Source of the DNA: JAAYAY01 sp964429355
GTDB lineage: Bacteria; Planctomycetota; Planctomycetia; Pirellulales; Thermoguttaceae
Length of the DNA stretch: 7,831 nt
Direction: 5' to 3'
Assembly (NCBI GenBank): GCA_964429355.1
Contig: CAYSCH010000424.1
Coordinates: 1-7,831, forward strand
Shown here in pieces: positions 1-5,838 of the stretch. Every line of letters begins with the position of its first letter. Position 1 is the first letter of the stretch. Made by a program: the position numbers and the translations under genes. Below the pieces are notes generated by a model. It saw only the letters and a program-made list of their open reading frames with translations. It had not been told where the DNA came from and ran no database searches.

Positions 1-1
1 A

Positions 2-100
2 ATCCAGCGTTACGGAACGCTGGAAGGGCCCGACGGTTGGCCGCGACACCACGACCTTACCAAGCCCATGCGAAGCAGGGGTGCCGAAGCCGGGAACTAA
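2..100 (+). CDS. Possible C-terminal end of a plus-strand protein (partial)
   Basis: An open frame enters from the left edge and stops with TAA at 98-100. The 32 visible residues read IQRYGTLEGPDGWP followed by RHHDLTKPMRSRGAEAGN. The composition (Gly-Pro-Asp turn, mixed charge) and mostly G/C third positions look like real protein rather than noise. The piece is too short to assign a family. If real, the gene converges on csrA with a spacer of about 100 bp. The perfect hairpin at 4-23 lies inside this frame. A chance open frame is a fair alternative because only 99 bases are visible. Confidence 0.3.
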   Translation: MQRYGTLEGPDGWPRHHDLTKPMRSRGAEAGN

Positions 101-180
101 GAATGCCCGACGTCAATCGTGGAACTCCGACAACTCGACACGTGTCCACCTGAGTTGCAGCAGGCATGAACTCTTCCAGA

Positions 181-201
181 TTGGGGTGTCACGACCCCCA
201 A
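181..201. terminator. Hairpin between convergent ends, possible weak terminator
   Basis: TTGGGG (181-186) and CCCCAA (196-201) form a perfect 6-bp stem with a 9-nt loop. It lies directly next to the csrA stop codon, which on the minus strand occupies 205-203. No long T run follows on the minus strand. On the plus strand only ATTTT (205-209) follows. It may be a weak bidirectional terminator between csrA and a plus-strand gene ending at 100, but the lack of a good U tract keeps confidence low. Confidence 0.3.
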
Positions 202-202
202 G

Positions 203-403
203 TCATTTTGGATTGGCCGGAACAGCCGAGCGGCTTTCTCTGCCGGTTGCCAGTTGATCCTTGATCTCCTCACGGACGATAGGCATGTCGTTTGGAGCCT
301 CAACTCCAATGCGCACTACCCCCTGCGCCATGCGTACCACGGTTATCGTGATATTGTCGCCGACGAGGATTCTCTCTCCGACCTTTCGCGAAAGGACGAG
401 CAT
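203..403 (-). CDS. csrA: Carbon storage regulator CsrA (RNA-binding translational regulator)
   Basis: CsrA is a small dimeric cytoplasmic protein that binds GGA motifs in mRNA leaders and blocks or protects them, controlling carbon metabolism, motility and attachment. The 66-residue product begins MLVLSRKVGERILVGDNITI and contains PIVREEI. Leu4, Arg6 and Arg44, the residues that contact RNA in the family, fall exactly at their canonical positions, and the length is normal (60-70). The ATG at 403 was chosen over an in-frame ATG at 433 because the family starts with MLVLSRK and a GGAG lies 7 nt upstream. The last 15 residues form the usual variable polar tail. It is a lone gene: no fliW or flagellar gene is adjacent, although FliW is the usual CsrA antagonist in many bacteria. 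Confidence 0.96.
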   Translation of the reverse strand: MLVLSRKVGERILVGDNITITVVRMAQGVVRIGVEAPNDMPIVREEIKDQLATGRESRSAVPANPK

Positions 404-410
404 GAAGTTT

Positions 411-416
411 CTCCGT
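411..416 (-). promoter_or_regulatory. csrA Shine-Dalgarno overlapping a CsrA-type ACGGA site
   Basis: On the minus strand the csrA leader reads ACGGAG, then AAACTTC, then the ATG. GGAG (414-411) is the ribosome-binding site. ACGGA (416-412) fits the ANGGA core recognised by CsrA. A CsrA site over its own Shine-Dalgarno is the classic arrangement for negative autoregulation. A small GC hairpin, CCGCG/CGCGG (443-455), lies just upstream in the same leader. Autoregulation is inferred, not shown. Confidence 0.45.
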
Positions 417-485
417 CGCAAACCGAGCGACAAATGAAGTCACCGCGCAGCGCGGAATACTGCCAATCCTACACGTTAAACCGGC

Positions 486-514
486 AGGATACCACTTAAG
501 TGCTAGCAGTGCAA
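486..514 (-). promoter_or_regulatory. Candidate sigma70-type promoter for csrA
   Basis: On the minus strand TTGCAC (514-509) is followed by a 17-bp spacer and TATCCT (491-486). Each box matches the consensus at 4 of 6 positions and the spacing is ideal. A start near 478 would give a csrA leader of about 75 nt containing a small GC hairpin and the ACGGA site. No better candidate was seen between the upstream gene and csrA. Confidence 0.35.
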
Positions 515-606
515 GCACCAATCAGGTAGCGGCGATCCTCAATCCAACACCAAATCGCACCTGGCAGGTTAGGGGCTTTGTAGCGACTATCACGCCAGAG
601 CATGGG

Positions 607-1458
607 TCAAATCGCAGCCAATACCCCCCGGATATAGCCCACTGACTCGGCCAGACCCGCGAGAGGATCATCCGGGTCTTTCTCGTATTCGAAGGCAGCC
701 ACTCCACTGTAGCCAACCCCGATCAACGTCTTGAGAAACGCGGGGATATCGATCACGCCTCGGCCAATCTCAAGAGTCTCCCCTTCTTTCGTTGCGCCGG
801 AGACATCCTTGATATGCAGGTCGTGCAGACGGTCTGAAAAGCGTTCCACATCGGCGATGGGGTCCCCGCCGATTCGAACGGTGTGACCGATATCGATACA
901 CAAACCGATTCGCTTGTCGAGGTCCTTCACCCGCTCGAAGGCCGACTCGGGCGTGGGGTACAGATTGTCGCCAGGGCCGTGATTGTGGATGGCAACTTTG
1001 ATGTCGTATTCCTTCACCTTGCTGTCGACCAACGGCAAGACGTCCGGAGAAGGAACGCCGACGATCACCTCCATGCCTGCCGCCTTGGCGTAGTCGAAAG
1101 CCTGGTTGACTTCCGCCGCTGTCTTCATTGTGATCACACCGCCGCCGTAGAGCCTCAAACCGGCGTCCCTGCACTTCTTTGCCGCCTCGGCACATTCGGC
1201 TGCCGTGGCCTCCATGGGCAAGTGAAACGATTTCAGACAGACGTTCTTCAGGTCGAGTCGGACTGCCATTGCGATGGTTTGCTCAAGGGTGAACTTCCGG
1301 GTGGTGTAGGAAGCCAAACCAAGTTGAAATGGCACTTTTTCTGCCGCAGATTCGCTGCCATTGGCCGTGCCGCCAAAGGGGATGGCACTTGTCACAGCCG
1401 CAACACCAGCGGCGGACACGAACTGACGACGGGTGAGAGTTGGGATATCTCGTTTCAT
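607..1458 (-). CDS. Tat-exported sugar phosphate isomerase/epimerase-like TIM-barrel protein
   Basis: The 283-residue protein belongs to the xylose-isomerase-like TIM-barrel superfamily (AP endonuclease 2 type), whose members isomerise or epimerise sugars, inositols or hydroxypyruvate using a divalent metal. The N-terminus MKRDIPTLTRRQFVSAAG followed by a small-residue hydrophobic stretch is a twin-arginine signal (RR at 10-11), so export as a folded protein is expected. Likely metal or active-site residues are His158 and His160 (AIHNHG), Asp189 and His192 (CIDIGH), His215 (HLHIKD) and Glu257/Glu259 (FEYE). The ATG at 1458 is preferred over an upstream in-frame ATG at 1497 because AGAGG lies 9 nt before it and the Tat motif then sits right at the N-terminus. 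It lies behind csrA on the same strand, 203 bp away, and is divergent from the methyl-transfer genes. The substrate cannot be told from sequence. Confidence 0.88.
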   Translation of the reverse strand: MKRDIPTLTRRQFVSAAGVAAVTSAIPFGGTANGSESAAEKVPFQLGLASYTTRKFTLEQTIAMAVRLDLKNVCLKSFHLPMEATAAECAEAAKKCRDAGLRLYGGGVITMKTAAEVNQAFDYAKAAGMEVIVGVPSPDVLPLVDSKVKEYDIKVAIHNHGPGDNLYPTPESAFERVKDLDKRIGLCIDIGHTVRIGGDPIADVERFSDRLHDLHIKDVSGATKEGETLEIGRGVIDIPAFLKTLIGVGYSGVAAFEYEKDPDDPLAGLAESVGYIRGVLAAI

Positions 1459-1563
1459 GGGAAAGCACCTCTTGCCTGGCCTCTTCAGCGATTTCACGGC
1501 CGATCCAACGTCGACCCTACGAGCTTAAGACCCTGTCGTAAGCCTGTCAAACTGGTGTGATGA

Positions 1564-1620
1564 GGGGGGGGCCGATATCCGCCCACGCCAAATGCCCGGC
1601 CTGCAGCCGGACTCCCCCCC
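1564..1620. other. G8/C7 inverted tracts flanking a GC hairpin in the divergent spacer
   Basis: Eight G (1564-1571) and seven C (1614-1620) could pair around an inner perfect hairpin, CCGGC-CTGCA-GCCGG (1596-1610). It sits in the 304-bp spacer between the divergent isomerase and corrinoid genes, upstream of the structured element at 1643-1725. No T run follows on either strand, so it is not an intrinsic terminator. The strand and function are unknown. Long homopolymers can also be assembly-error sites. Confidence 0.3.
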
Positions 1621-1642
1621 GAGAATAAACCACCCATTTTGG

Positions 1643-1725
1643 CTATATCCTGAAATGTCGCTCCGCGACACCACGCCCATGCGGCTTAGGACTGGAATCC
1701 GCCGGGACAGATCGCTAGGATATAG
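1643..1725 (+). promoter_or_regulatory. Candidate structured 5' leader of the corrinoid methyltransferase cluster
   Basis: CTATATCCT (1643-1651) is the exact reverse complement of AGGATATAG (1717-1725). This 9-bp closing stem encloses a perfect hairpin, TGTCG-CTCCG-CGACA (1656-1670), and a second possible stem, GCGG/CCGC (1681-1684 with 1699-1702). This is a three-way-junction layout of about 83 nt, ending 27 nt before the corrinoid protein's ribosome-binding site. The position and nesting resemble a cis-regulatory RNA. I do not recognise it as a cobalamin, SAM, SAH or THF riboswitch by its conserved boxes. The outer arms could instead be a dyad DNA operator, although the spacing of 65 nt is wide for that. 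No convincing -35/-10 pair was found in this spacer. Confidence 0.4.
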
Positions 1726-1762
1726 ACTTTTCAGGCTGACGACTTGTTTCTTGGAGGGTTCT

Positions 1763-2395
1763 ATGTCCGACCCGGCGCAGTTGTATGAAGCGATTCTCAC
1801 TGGAAACGACAAGCAGGCAGAGGCAGTCACCAACGCGGCGCTCGAAGCCGGAACCGACCCAACCGAGTTGCTTGGGAAGTATATGATCCCGGCCATGGAC
1901 GAGGTCGGCAAGCGATTTGAGTGCAATGAGTACTTCGTCCCCGAGTTGCTCATTGCCGCCCGTGCGATGAAGACTGCGCTGCAGATCCTCACGCCCAAGT
2001 TGGCTGCGGCCGGCAGCAAGGCGGTCGGACGGGTCGTCATTGGCACGGTCCAGGGGGACCTGCACGACATTGGCAAGAATCTCGTGGCCTCGATGCTCGA
2101 AGGCGGCGGGTTCGAAGTGGTCGATCTGGGGGTGGACGTTCCGGCCAACCGTTTCGTCGAGGCGGCGCAAGAAAAGGACGGCACGGTCGTCGCTCTGTCG
2201 GCGCTCCTCACCACGACCATGACTCAGATGAAGGCCGTGATTGCAGCCCTGGAAGCGGCCGGCCTGCGGAATTCCACGAAAGTGATGATCGGCGGCGCCC
2301 CGATCACTCAGCAGTATGCCAACGAAATCGGTGCCGATGGTTACAGTGACAATGCCAGCGCGGCGGTGGCACTGGCGCGAAATCTCGTCAAATAG
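1763..2395 (+). CDS. Corrinoid (B12-binding) methyl-carrier protein, MtaC/MtbC/MttC type
   Basis: This 210-residue cytoplasmic protein carries a cobalamin cofactor whose cobalt accepts and donates methyl groups between partner methyltransferases. Residues 1-85 are the helical B12-binding cap typical of methyltransferase corrinoid proteins. Residues 88-210 are the Rossmann-like B12 domain, with the base-off/His-on signature GDLHDIGKN (His101 as lower cobalt ligand, Asp99 and Gly104 conserved), SALLTTTM around Ser146, and GGAP at 177-180. Length and domain order match MtaC/MtbC/MttC relatives and the B12 module of MetH. The ATG at 1763 follows GGAGGG at 1753-1758. The open frame extends upstream to 1592, but that part has no family similarity and overlaps the structured leader. 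It is the first gene of the cluster and is separated from the folate methyltransferase by 215 bp of paired sequence. The methyl donor is not evident. Confidence 0.95.
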   Translation: MSDPAQLYEAILTGNDKQAEAVTNAALEAGTDPTELLGKYMIPAMDEVGKRFECNEYFVPELLIAARAMKTALQILTPKLAAAGSKAVGRVVIGTVQGDLHDIGKNLVASMLEGGGFEVVDLGVDVPANRFVEAAQEKDGTVVALSALLTTTMTQMKAVIAALEAAGLRNSTKVMIGGAPITQQYANEIGADGYSDNASAAVALARNLVK

Positions 2396-2419
2396 ACCGC
2401 TCCACACGGGCTTGCTGGA

Positions 2420-2485
2420 GGGTGCCGTTGCCGCCCCGTCTTTTCCAGTCCAGGAAACAGACAGGCCGGTGATGGCACCCGTTTT
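2420..2485 (+). terminator. Intercistronic hairpin 1 with short T tract (possible attenuator)
   Basis: Positions 2420-2433 pair with 2467-2480 over 14 consecutive positions (three G-T wobbles), starting GGGTGCC/GGCACCC. A nested inner stem, GTCTTTTCC (2438-2446) with GGAAACAGAC (2453-2462, one bulge), extends the rod. TTTT follows at 2482-2485. This is a reasonable partial intrinsic terminator, or a 3' stabiliser of the corrinoid-protein mRNA. It could let the carrier protein be made in excess over its partners. The T tract is too short for a confident terminator call. Confidence 0.4.
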
Positions 2486-2489
2486 GCTA

Positions 2490-2558
2490 GAGCGGCCGGA
2501 AGAAACGAACGTCGCCGCCACGGAGACAGGGCGTTTTCGTGATTTCTACCGGCCGCTC
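2490..2558 (+). other. Intercistronic hairpin 2 upstream of the folate methyltransferase
   Basis: GAGCGGCCGG (2490-2499) is the exact reverse complement of CCGGCCGCTC (2549-2558). After one A/A mismatch the stem continues with AGAAA (2501-2505) and TTTCT (2543-2547), giving 15 bp around a 37-nt apical region. There is no T run after it. It begins 4 nt after the T tract of hairpin 1, so the two structures together occupy most of the 215-bp gap. A role in mRNA processing or stability, or a switch with hairpin 1, is inferred. Confidence 0.5.
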
Positions 2559-2610
2559 CCAGGTCGCCGGACGATTGGCGGTGAATCACTCTCAAAGGGA
2601 AGGGATAGCA

Positions 2611-3474
2611 GTGGCACTCGAAGGCTTGACGATTGTGGGCGAGAGTATCAACGATTCGGTACCCTCCACAAAGAAACTGTTCGACGCCGGCGACCTGAAC
2701 GGGATCCTGGAACTGGCCAGGCTCCAGGATGAAGGGGGCGCCGGCTACATCGATGTCAACGTGGGCGCGCGCAGTCCCGAGTTCATGGCCGACATGGTGC
2801 GCAAGGTTCAACAAGTAACCGCCAAGCCGCTCTCCATCGACACGCCCGATATGGAGATTGCCCGAGCCGGACTGGAAGCCTACGACGCCGAGCGTGCCGG
2901 AGGCGAAAAGCCGATCCTCAATTCCATCTCGGCACTGCGCCTCTCGATGTTCAAACTGCTCGCGATCCGGCCGTTCAAGCCAATCCTGCTCGTGTCCGAA
3001 CAGATCGTCGACGGCCGGTCGGGGGCGTGCCGCACGGCGGAAGAAACCTACCGGGCGAGCGTCGCCCTGGTCGAAAAGGCCCGCCAGTCCGGCCTGGCCA
3101 ACAGCGACCTGATCATCGACCCCGGGATCGCTCCCCTCGGCTCCGACTCCGAGGGAAATCTGCCCCGCCTGATCGGCGCCATGGAGATGATCCATAACGA
3201 CGCGAACCTGGCTGGCGTCCACATGTCTGTAGGATTAAGTAACTTCACCGTCATGTTGCCCACAAAGACGGCCGCCGGGGCGCCGGTCAAGAGTTCCCTG
3301 GAGAGTGCTTTCCTCACCAAGGCCATGCCTCTCGGCCTCGACATGGTGATTGGGTCGGTGCGCCGCAAGTACGAAATCCTTGCTCCCAGCCATCCGGCCA
3401 TGCAATGCCTGGAGGAATGCCTGAAACAGAGTGGATTCGATTCGATCATGCGGGTCCGCGACTTCTATGCGTAA
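2611..3474 (+). CDS. Methyltetrahydrofolate:corrinoid protein methyltransferase (pterin-binding, AcsE/MtgA-like)
   Basis: This protein is predicted to transfer a methyl group between a corrinoid protein and tetrahydrofolate in either direction. The 287 residues form the dihydropteroate-synthase-like TIM barrel. Visible motifs in order are LTIVGESIND (6-15), YIDVNVGAR (46-54), LSIDTPD with Asp77, LNSIS with Asn104, IIDPGIAPLG with Asp170, and SVGLSNF with Asn211. These match the order of folate-binding Asp/Asn residues known in acetogenic MeTr and in the MetH folate module. GLSN near the C-terminus separates it from true dihydropteroate synthase (FolP). The GTG at 2611 was chosen because AAAGGGAAGGGA lies just upstream and family homology begins at once; a GTG at 2539 would add 24 unrelated residues. 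Automatic pipelines may label it 'dihydropteroate synthase'. The TAA stop is the first triplet of a repeat unit. Confidence 0.9.
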   Translation: MALEGLTIVGESINDSVPSTKKLFDAGDLNGILELARLQDEGGAGYIDVNVGARSPEFMADMVRKVQQVTAKPLSIDTPDMEIARAGLEAYDAERAGGEKPILNSISALRLSMFKLLAIRPFKPILLVSEQIVDGRSGACRTAEETYRASVALVEKARQSGLANSDLIIDPGIAPLGSDSEGNLPRLIGAMEMIHNDANLAGVHMSVGLSNFTVMLPTKTAAGAPVKSSLESAFLTKAMPLGLDMVIGSVRRKYEILAPSHPAMQCLEECLKQSGFDSIMRVRDFYA

Positions 3475-3552
3475 GAAGCCCTCACAAGACGCATGAGTTT
3501 CCCACGGGCATGGATGTACACAGCGGGTGGTTCTGGTGGCGGCTCTAAGAAG
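3472..3552 (+). repeat. 81-nt dispersed repeat, copy A (plus orientation)
   Basis: This segment aligns without gaps to the reverse complement of 5876-5956, with 65 of 81 positions identical. A 23-nt core, beginning GAGTTTCCCACGGGCATGG at 3495, is perfectly conserved, as are the last 11 nt. The unit starts and ends with TAAGAAG (3472-3478 and 3546-3552), implying a 74-nt period. The first TAA is the stop codon of the folate methyltransferase. It has no terminal inverted repeats and no transposase, so it is not an insertion sequence. It fills the first part of the 209-bp gap before the next gene. The function is unknown. Confidence 0.8.
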
Positions 3553-3601
3553 CGGGCCCAAGACTGCGACGAGAGCCTCTCACTGGAAATGGATGGAATC
3601 G

Positions 3602-3616
3602 CCGCAGGTTCTGCGG
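3602..3616 (+). other. Small perfect hairpin before the homocysteine methyltransferase gene
   Basis: CCGCAG (3602-3607), a GTT loop and CTGCGG (3611-3616) form a 6-bp perfect stem, 67 nt upstream of the next start codon. No T run follows. It is a minor mRNA structure in the spacer between the folate and homocysteine methyltransferase genes and may be coincidental. Confidence 0.25.
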
Positions 3617-3683
3617 TCGGCCCTGAATGGGTGGTCGCGACGAACAATCGGCCGGGGCACGTTTGCTGAAGGAGAGATTCACG

Positions 3684-4556
3684 ATGCACGAACTGATTGC
3701 CGAATTGCTCGCAGGCGGGCCCGTTCTCACCGACGGTGCCTGGGGAACCCAGATGCAGGCCCGGGGGCTGGCGGTAGGGACCTGCCCTGACCAGTGGAAC
3801 CTTACCAATCCGCAGGCAGTTGAAGAAGTCGCCCGGGCCTACGTCGACGCGGGCAGCCAGGTGATCCTTACCAATACCTTCGGAGCCACGCGATTCTGCC
3901 TGGCACGCCACGGACTGGAGCACCTGGTGGTCGAGATCAACCGGGCCGGCGCCGAAATCTCCAGGCGGGCAGCCGGGAGCAAGGCCAAGGTGTTTGCCTC
4001 GATGGGACCGAGCGGCGCGATGCTGATGATGGGCGAGGTCGCACCCGAGGAACTGCGCGAGGCCTTCGCGGTGCAGGCGCGAGCCCTCGCCGAAGGCGGC
4101 GCCGACGCCCTGGTCATCGAGACCATGTCAGATCCCGCGGAAGCGCGGCTGGCCGTCGAGGCGGCACGCACCACCGGCCTGCCGGTTGTCGCCTGCATGG
4201 TCTTCGATTCCGGCAAAGACCACGATCGGACGATGATGGGAACAACCCCGGAATGCGCAGCCCGGACCCTGGCCGATGCCGGCGCAGACTGTATCGGCTC
4301 GAACTGCGGGCAGGGAATCGAGGGATTCCTGCCGATTTGCCGCAGGCTCCACGCGGCGACCGACCGGCCCATCTGGATCAAGGCCAATGCCGGACTTCCC
4401 AAGGTGGTGGACGGAGAAACGGTCTACACCCAGACTCCGGAAGGGTTCGCCTCGCACGTGCCTGGGCTCATCGAGGCGGGGGCCATGTTCGTTGGCGGTT
4501 GCTGCGGCACATCTCCCGAGTTCATCCAGGCCGTCCAAAGGAAACTCGCTTCATGA
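3684..4556 (+). CDS. Homocysteine S-methyltransferase-family protein (zinc methyltransferase)
   Basis: This protein is predicted to move a methyl group to homocysteine, giving methionine, from the methyl-corrinoid partner; related enzymes use betaine, S-methylmethionine or the MetH corrinoid. The 290-residue barrel shows the N-terminal DGAWGTQMQ (17-24), ILTNTFGATR (61-70), GSNCGQG with Cys208, and GGCCGTSPE with Cys273-Cys274. These three cysteines are the zinc ligands that activate the homocysteine thiol, so the catalytic site is intact. It matches the MetH N-terminal module in size. The ATG at 3684 is chosen because AAGGAGAG lies at 3669-3676; the in-frame ATG at 3627 has no such support. 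Its TGA overlaps the start of the next gene (ATGA at 4553-4556), indicating translational coupling. Another thiol acceptor cannot be excluded. Confidence 0.92.
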   Translation: MHELIAELLAGGPVLTDGAWGTQMQARGLAVGTCPDQWNLTNPQAVEEVARAYVDAGSQVILTNTFGATRFCLARHGLEHLVVEINRAGAEISRRAAGSKAKVFASMGPSGAMLMMGEVAPEELREAFAVQARALAEGGADALVIETMSDPAEARLAVEAARTTGLPVVACMVFDSGKDHDRTMMGTTPECAARTLADAGADCIGSNCGQGIEGFLPICRRLHAATDRPIWIKANAGLPKVVDGETVYTQTPEGFASHVPGLIEAGAMFVGGCCGTSPEFIQAVQRKLAS

Positions 4557-5758
4557 ATTCGCGTCAGCGCGTGCTTTGTGCCATCCATCACCAAGAAGCC
4601 GACCGACTGCCGATCGATCTGGGAGGGACGCGGCAATCGGGCATCGCCGCCTCGACCTACCACCATCTGAAACAACGACTGGGACTATCAACACCAACGC
4701 GAGTCTACGATCTTTATCAAATCCTCGCCGAGGTCGAGCAGCCAATTCTCGATCGTTTCGGGGCCGACGTGATCGGCCTGAACCGGCATGCGGTCGCTTT
4801 CGGAATCCCCAACGAACATTGGAAACCCTGGACACTTTTCGACGGCACGCCGGTTGAAGTCCCCGGGGGCTTTCAGCCGGTCGCCGACAATCGCGGCGAC
4901 CTTGTTCTCTTCAACACCGAGGGAACTGCCATCGCGAAGATGCCCAAGGGCGGGCACTATTTCGATCGCCTGGAAACCTTCCCCGGCGCCGCCCATGCCG
5001 ATCCTGCGGCCCTCCATGTGCCCCTGCTCTCTTCGGAGGAGTGCGATCACTACCATGCCCAGGCGGAGGCCCTCTGGCAGAACACGGACAAAGCCATCGT
5101 CGCCCCCCTCGGCCCGCCCTACGAGCTCTTCTTCGGACTGGGCACTGGGAACTTCCAAGAGTGGATGATGACCCTGGCCTGCGAGCCGGATTACGTCAAG
5201 TCGCTCTACGAGCGTCTGACGGAGGCGTGGATCGAGAACTTGCGACGTTTCGCCAAGGCGGTCGGCGATCGCGTTCAGATCGTGCAATTCAACGACGACC
5301 TTGGTACGCAAGATGCACCGTTTCTGTCGATCAAAATGTTCCGCGACCTCGTTATGCCCTACTACAAACGGGGGCTCGACTGGATCCACGCCAACACCCA
5401 AATGAAGGTCTTCATGCACAATGACGGGGCGATCTACGATTTTGTGCCGACGCTGATTGAGATGGGGGTCGATATCCTCAATCCCGTTCAAACCACCGCC
5501 AAGGGCATGGATCCCAAGAGACTCAAAGCGGAGTTTGGGGGCCGGATCACGTTCTGGGGCGGATCCTGCGATTGCCAGGGTGTCCTGGCGTTCGGCACGC
5601 CCGAGCAAGTCGCCGACGAAGTGCGCCGCCATGTGGAAATCCTCGCCCCGGGGGGTGGATACGTGTTCGCGTCTGTCCACAATATCCAGGCAAAAGTCCC
5701 GCCGGAAAATGTCATCGCCCTCTTCGATACGGCTCTCGAACTGGGAAGCTACCGATAA
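4553..5758 (+). CDS. Uroporphyrinogen decarboxylase-family methyltransferase (corrinoid-linked, MtaA/CmuA superfamily)
   Basis: The 401-residue protein has the uroporphyrinogen-decarboxylase TIM-barrel fold shared with MtaA, MtbA, CmuA and O-demethylase methyltransferases. It lacks the HemE N-terminal tetrapyrrole signature, so haem synthesis is unlikely. Visible features are RLPIDLGGTRQSGI (18-31), VQFNDDLGTQ (244-253), VFMHNDGAIYDFVP (286-299), GVDILNPVQ (305-313), TFWGGSCDCQ (333-342) and a C-terminal ASVHNIQAKVPPENV (373-387). The family metal site usually has His-X-Cys with a later Cys. Here His289-Asn-Asp291 is followed by Cys339-Asp-Cys341, with His376 near the end. The start is the ATGA overlap with the preceding gene, with AAAGGA about 10 nt before it. 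In this context it most likely transfers a methyl group from an unknown substrate to the corrinoid protein; the direction could be reversed. Confidence 0.88.
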   Translation: MNSRQRVLCAIHHQEADRLPIDLGGTRQSGIAASTYHHLKQRLGLSTPTRVYDLYQILAEVEQPILDRFGADVIGLNRHAVAFGIPNEHWKPWTLFDGTPVEVPGGFQPVADNRGDLVLFNTEGTAIAKMPKGGHYFDRLETFPGAAHADPAALHVPLLSSEECDHYHAQAEALWQNTDKAIVAPLGPPYELFFGLGTGNFQEWMMTLACEPDYVKSLYERLTEAWIENLRRFAKAVGDRVQIVQFNDDLGTQDAPFLSIKMFRDLVMPYYKRGLDWIHANTQMKVFMHNDGAIYDFVPTLIEMGVDILNPVQTTAKGMDPKRLKAEFGGRITFWGGSCDCQGVLAFGTPEQVADEVRRHVEILAPGGGYVFASVHNIQAKVPPENVIALFDTALELGSYR

Positions 5759-5769
5759 GAGGCTGGCTG

Positions 5770-5798
5770 GAGACGGGGACCGGTTCTCAAACGTTTTT
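5770..5798 (+). terminator. Weak candidate terminator after the methyltransferase cluster
   Basis: Twelve bases after the stop codon of the uroporphyrinogen-decarboxylase-family gene, GAGAC (5770-5774) can pair with G(T)TCTC (ending 5788) using one bulged T, with a short GG/CC extension inside. TTTTT follows at 5794-5798 after a 5-nt gap. Stem strength and the distance to the T run are both poor, so this is a tentative end of the operon. A much stronger terminator lies at 6327-6384. Confidence 0.3.
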
Positions 5799-5838
5799 GG
5801 CTGGGCACAATCACTCCATATTCTTGCCATCAGCACAT

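Noticed and set aside
4..23. Perfect 8-bp hairpin CCAGCGTT/AACGCTGG as a terminator
   Set aside because: No T run follows on the plus strand, the minus-strand side is cut by the window edge, and it lies inside a possible coding tail.
883..1560. 225-codon open frame on the plus strand
   Set aside because: It is antisense to the Tat-signal isomerase-like gene, whose metal-site motifs are clear, so this frame is a shadow.
1592..1762. 57-codon N-terminal extension of the corrinoid protein
   Set aside because: No family similarity, overlaps the inverted-repeat leader, and a much better ribosome-binding site serves the ATG at 1763.
1459..1762. Cobalamin riboswitch upstream of the corrinoid gene
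   Set aside because: The conserved B12 box and the length of a full cobalamin riboswitch were not found; the paired element here is only about 83 nt.
2341..3222. 293-codon open frame on the minus strand
   Set aside because: Antisense to the folate methyltransferase and the end of the corrinoid gene, with no recognisable domain or ribosome-binding site.
2611..3474. True dihydropteroate synthase (folP)
   Set aside because: GLSN-type C-terminal motif, the Asp/Asn pattern of methyl-THF methyltransferases and the corrinoid-gene context fit MeTr rather than FolP.
4553..5758. Haem-pathway uroporphyrinogen decarboxylase (hemE)
   Set aside because: The N-terminal Arg-rich tetrapyrrole-binding signature of HemE is missing and the gene is coupled to a methyltransferase.
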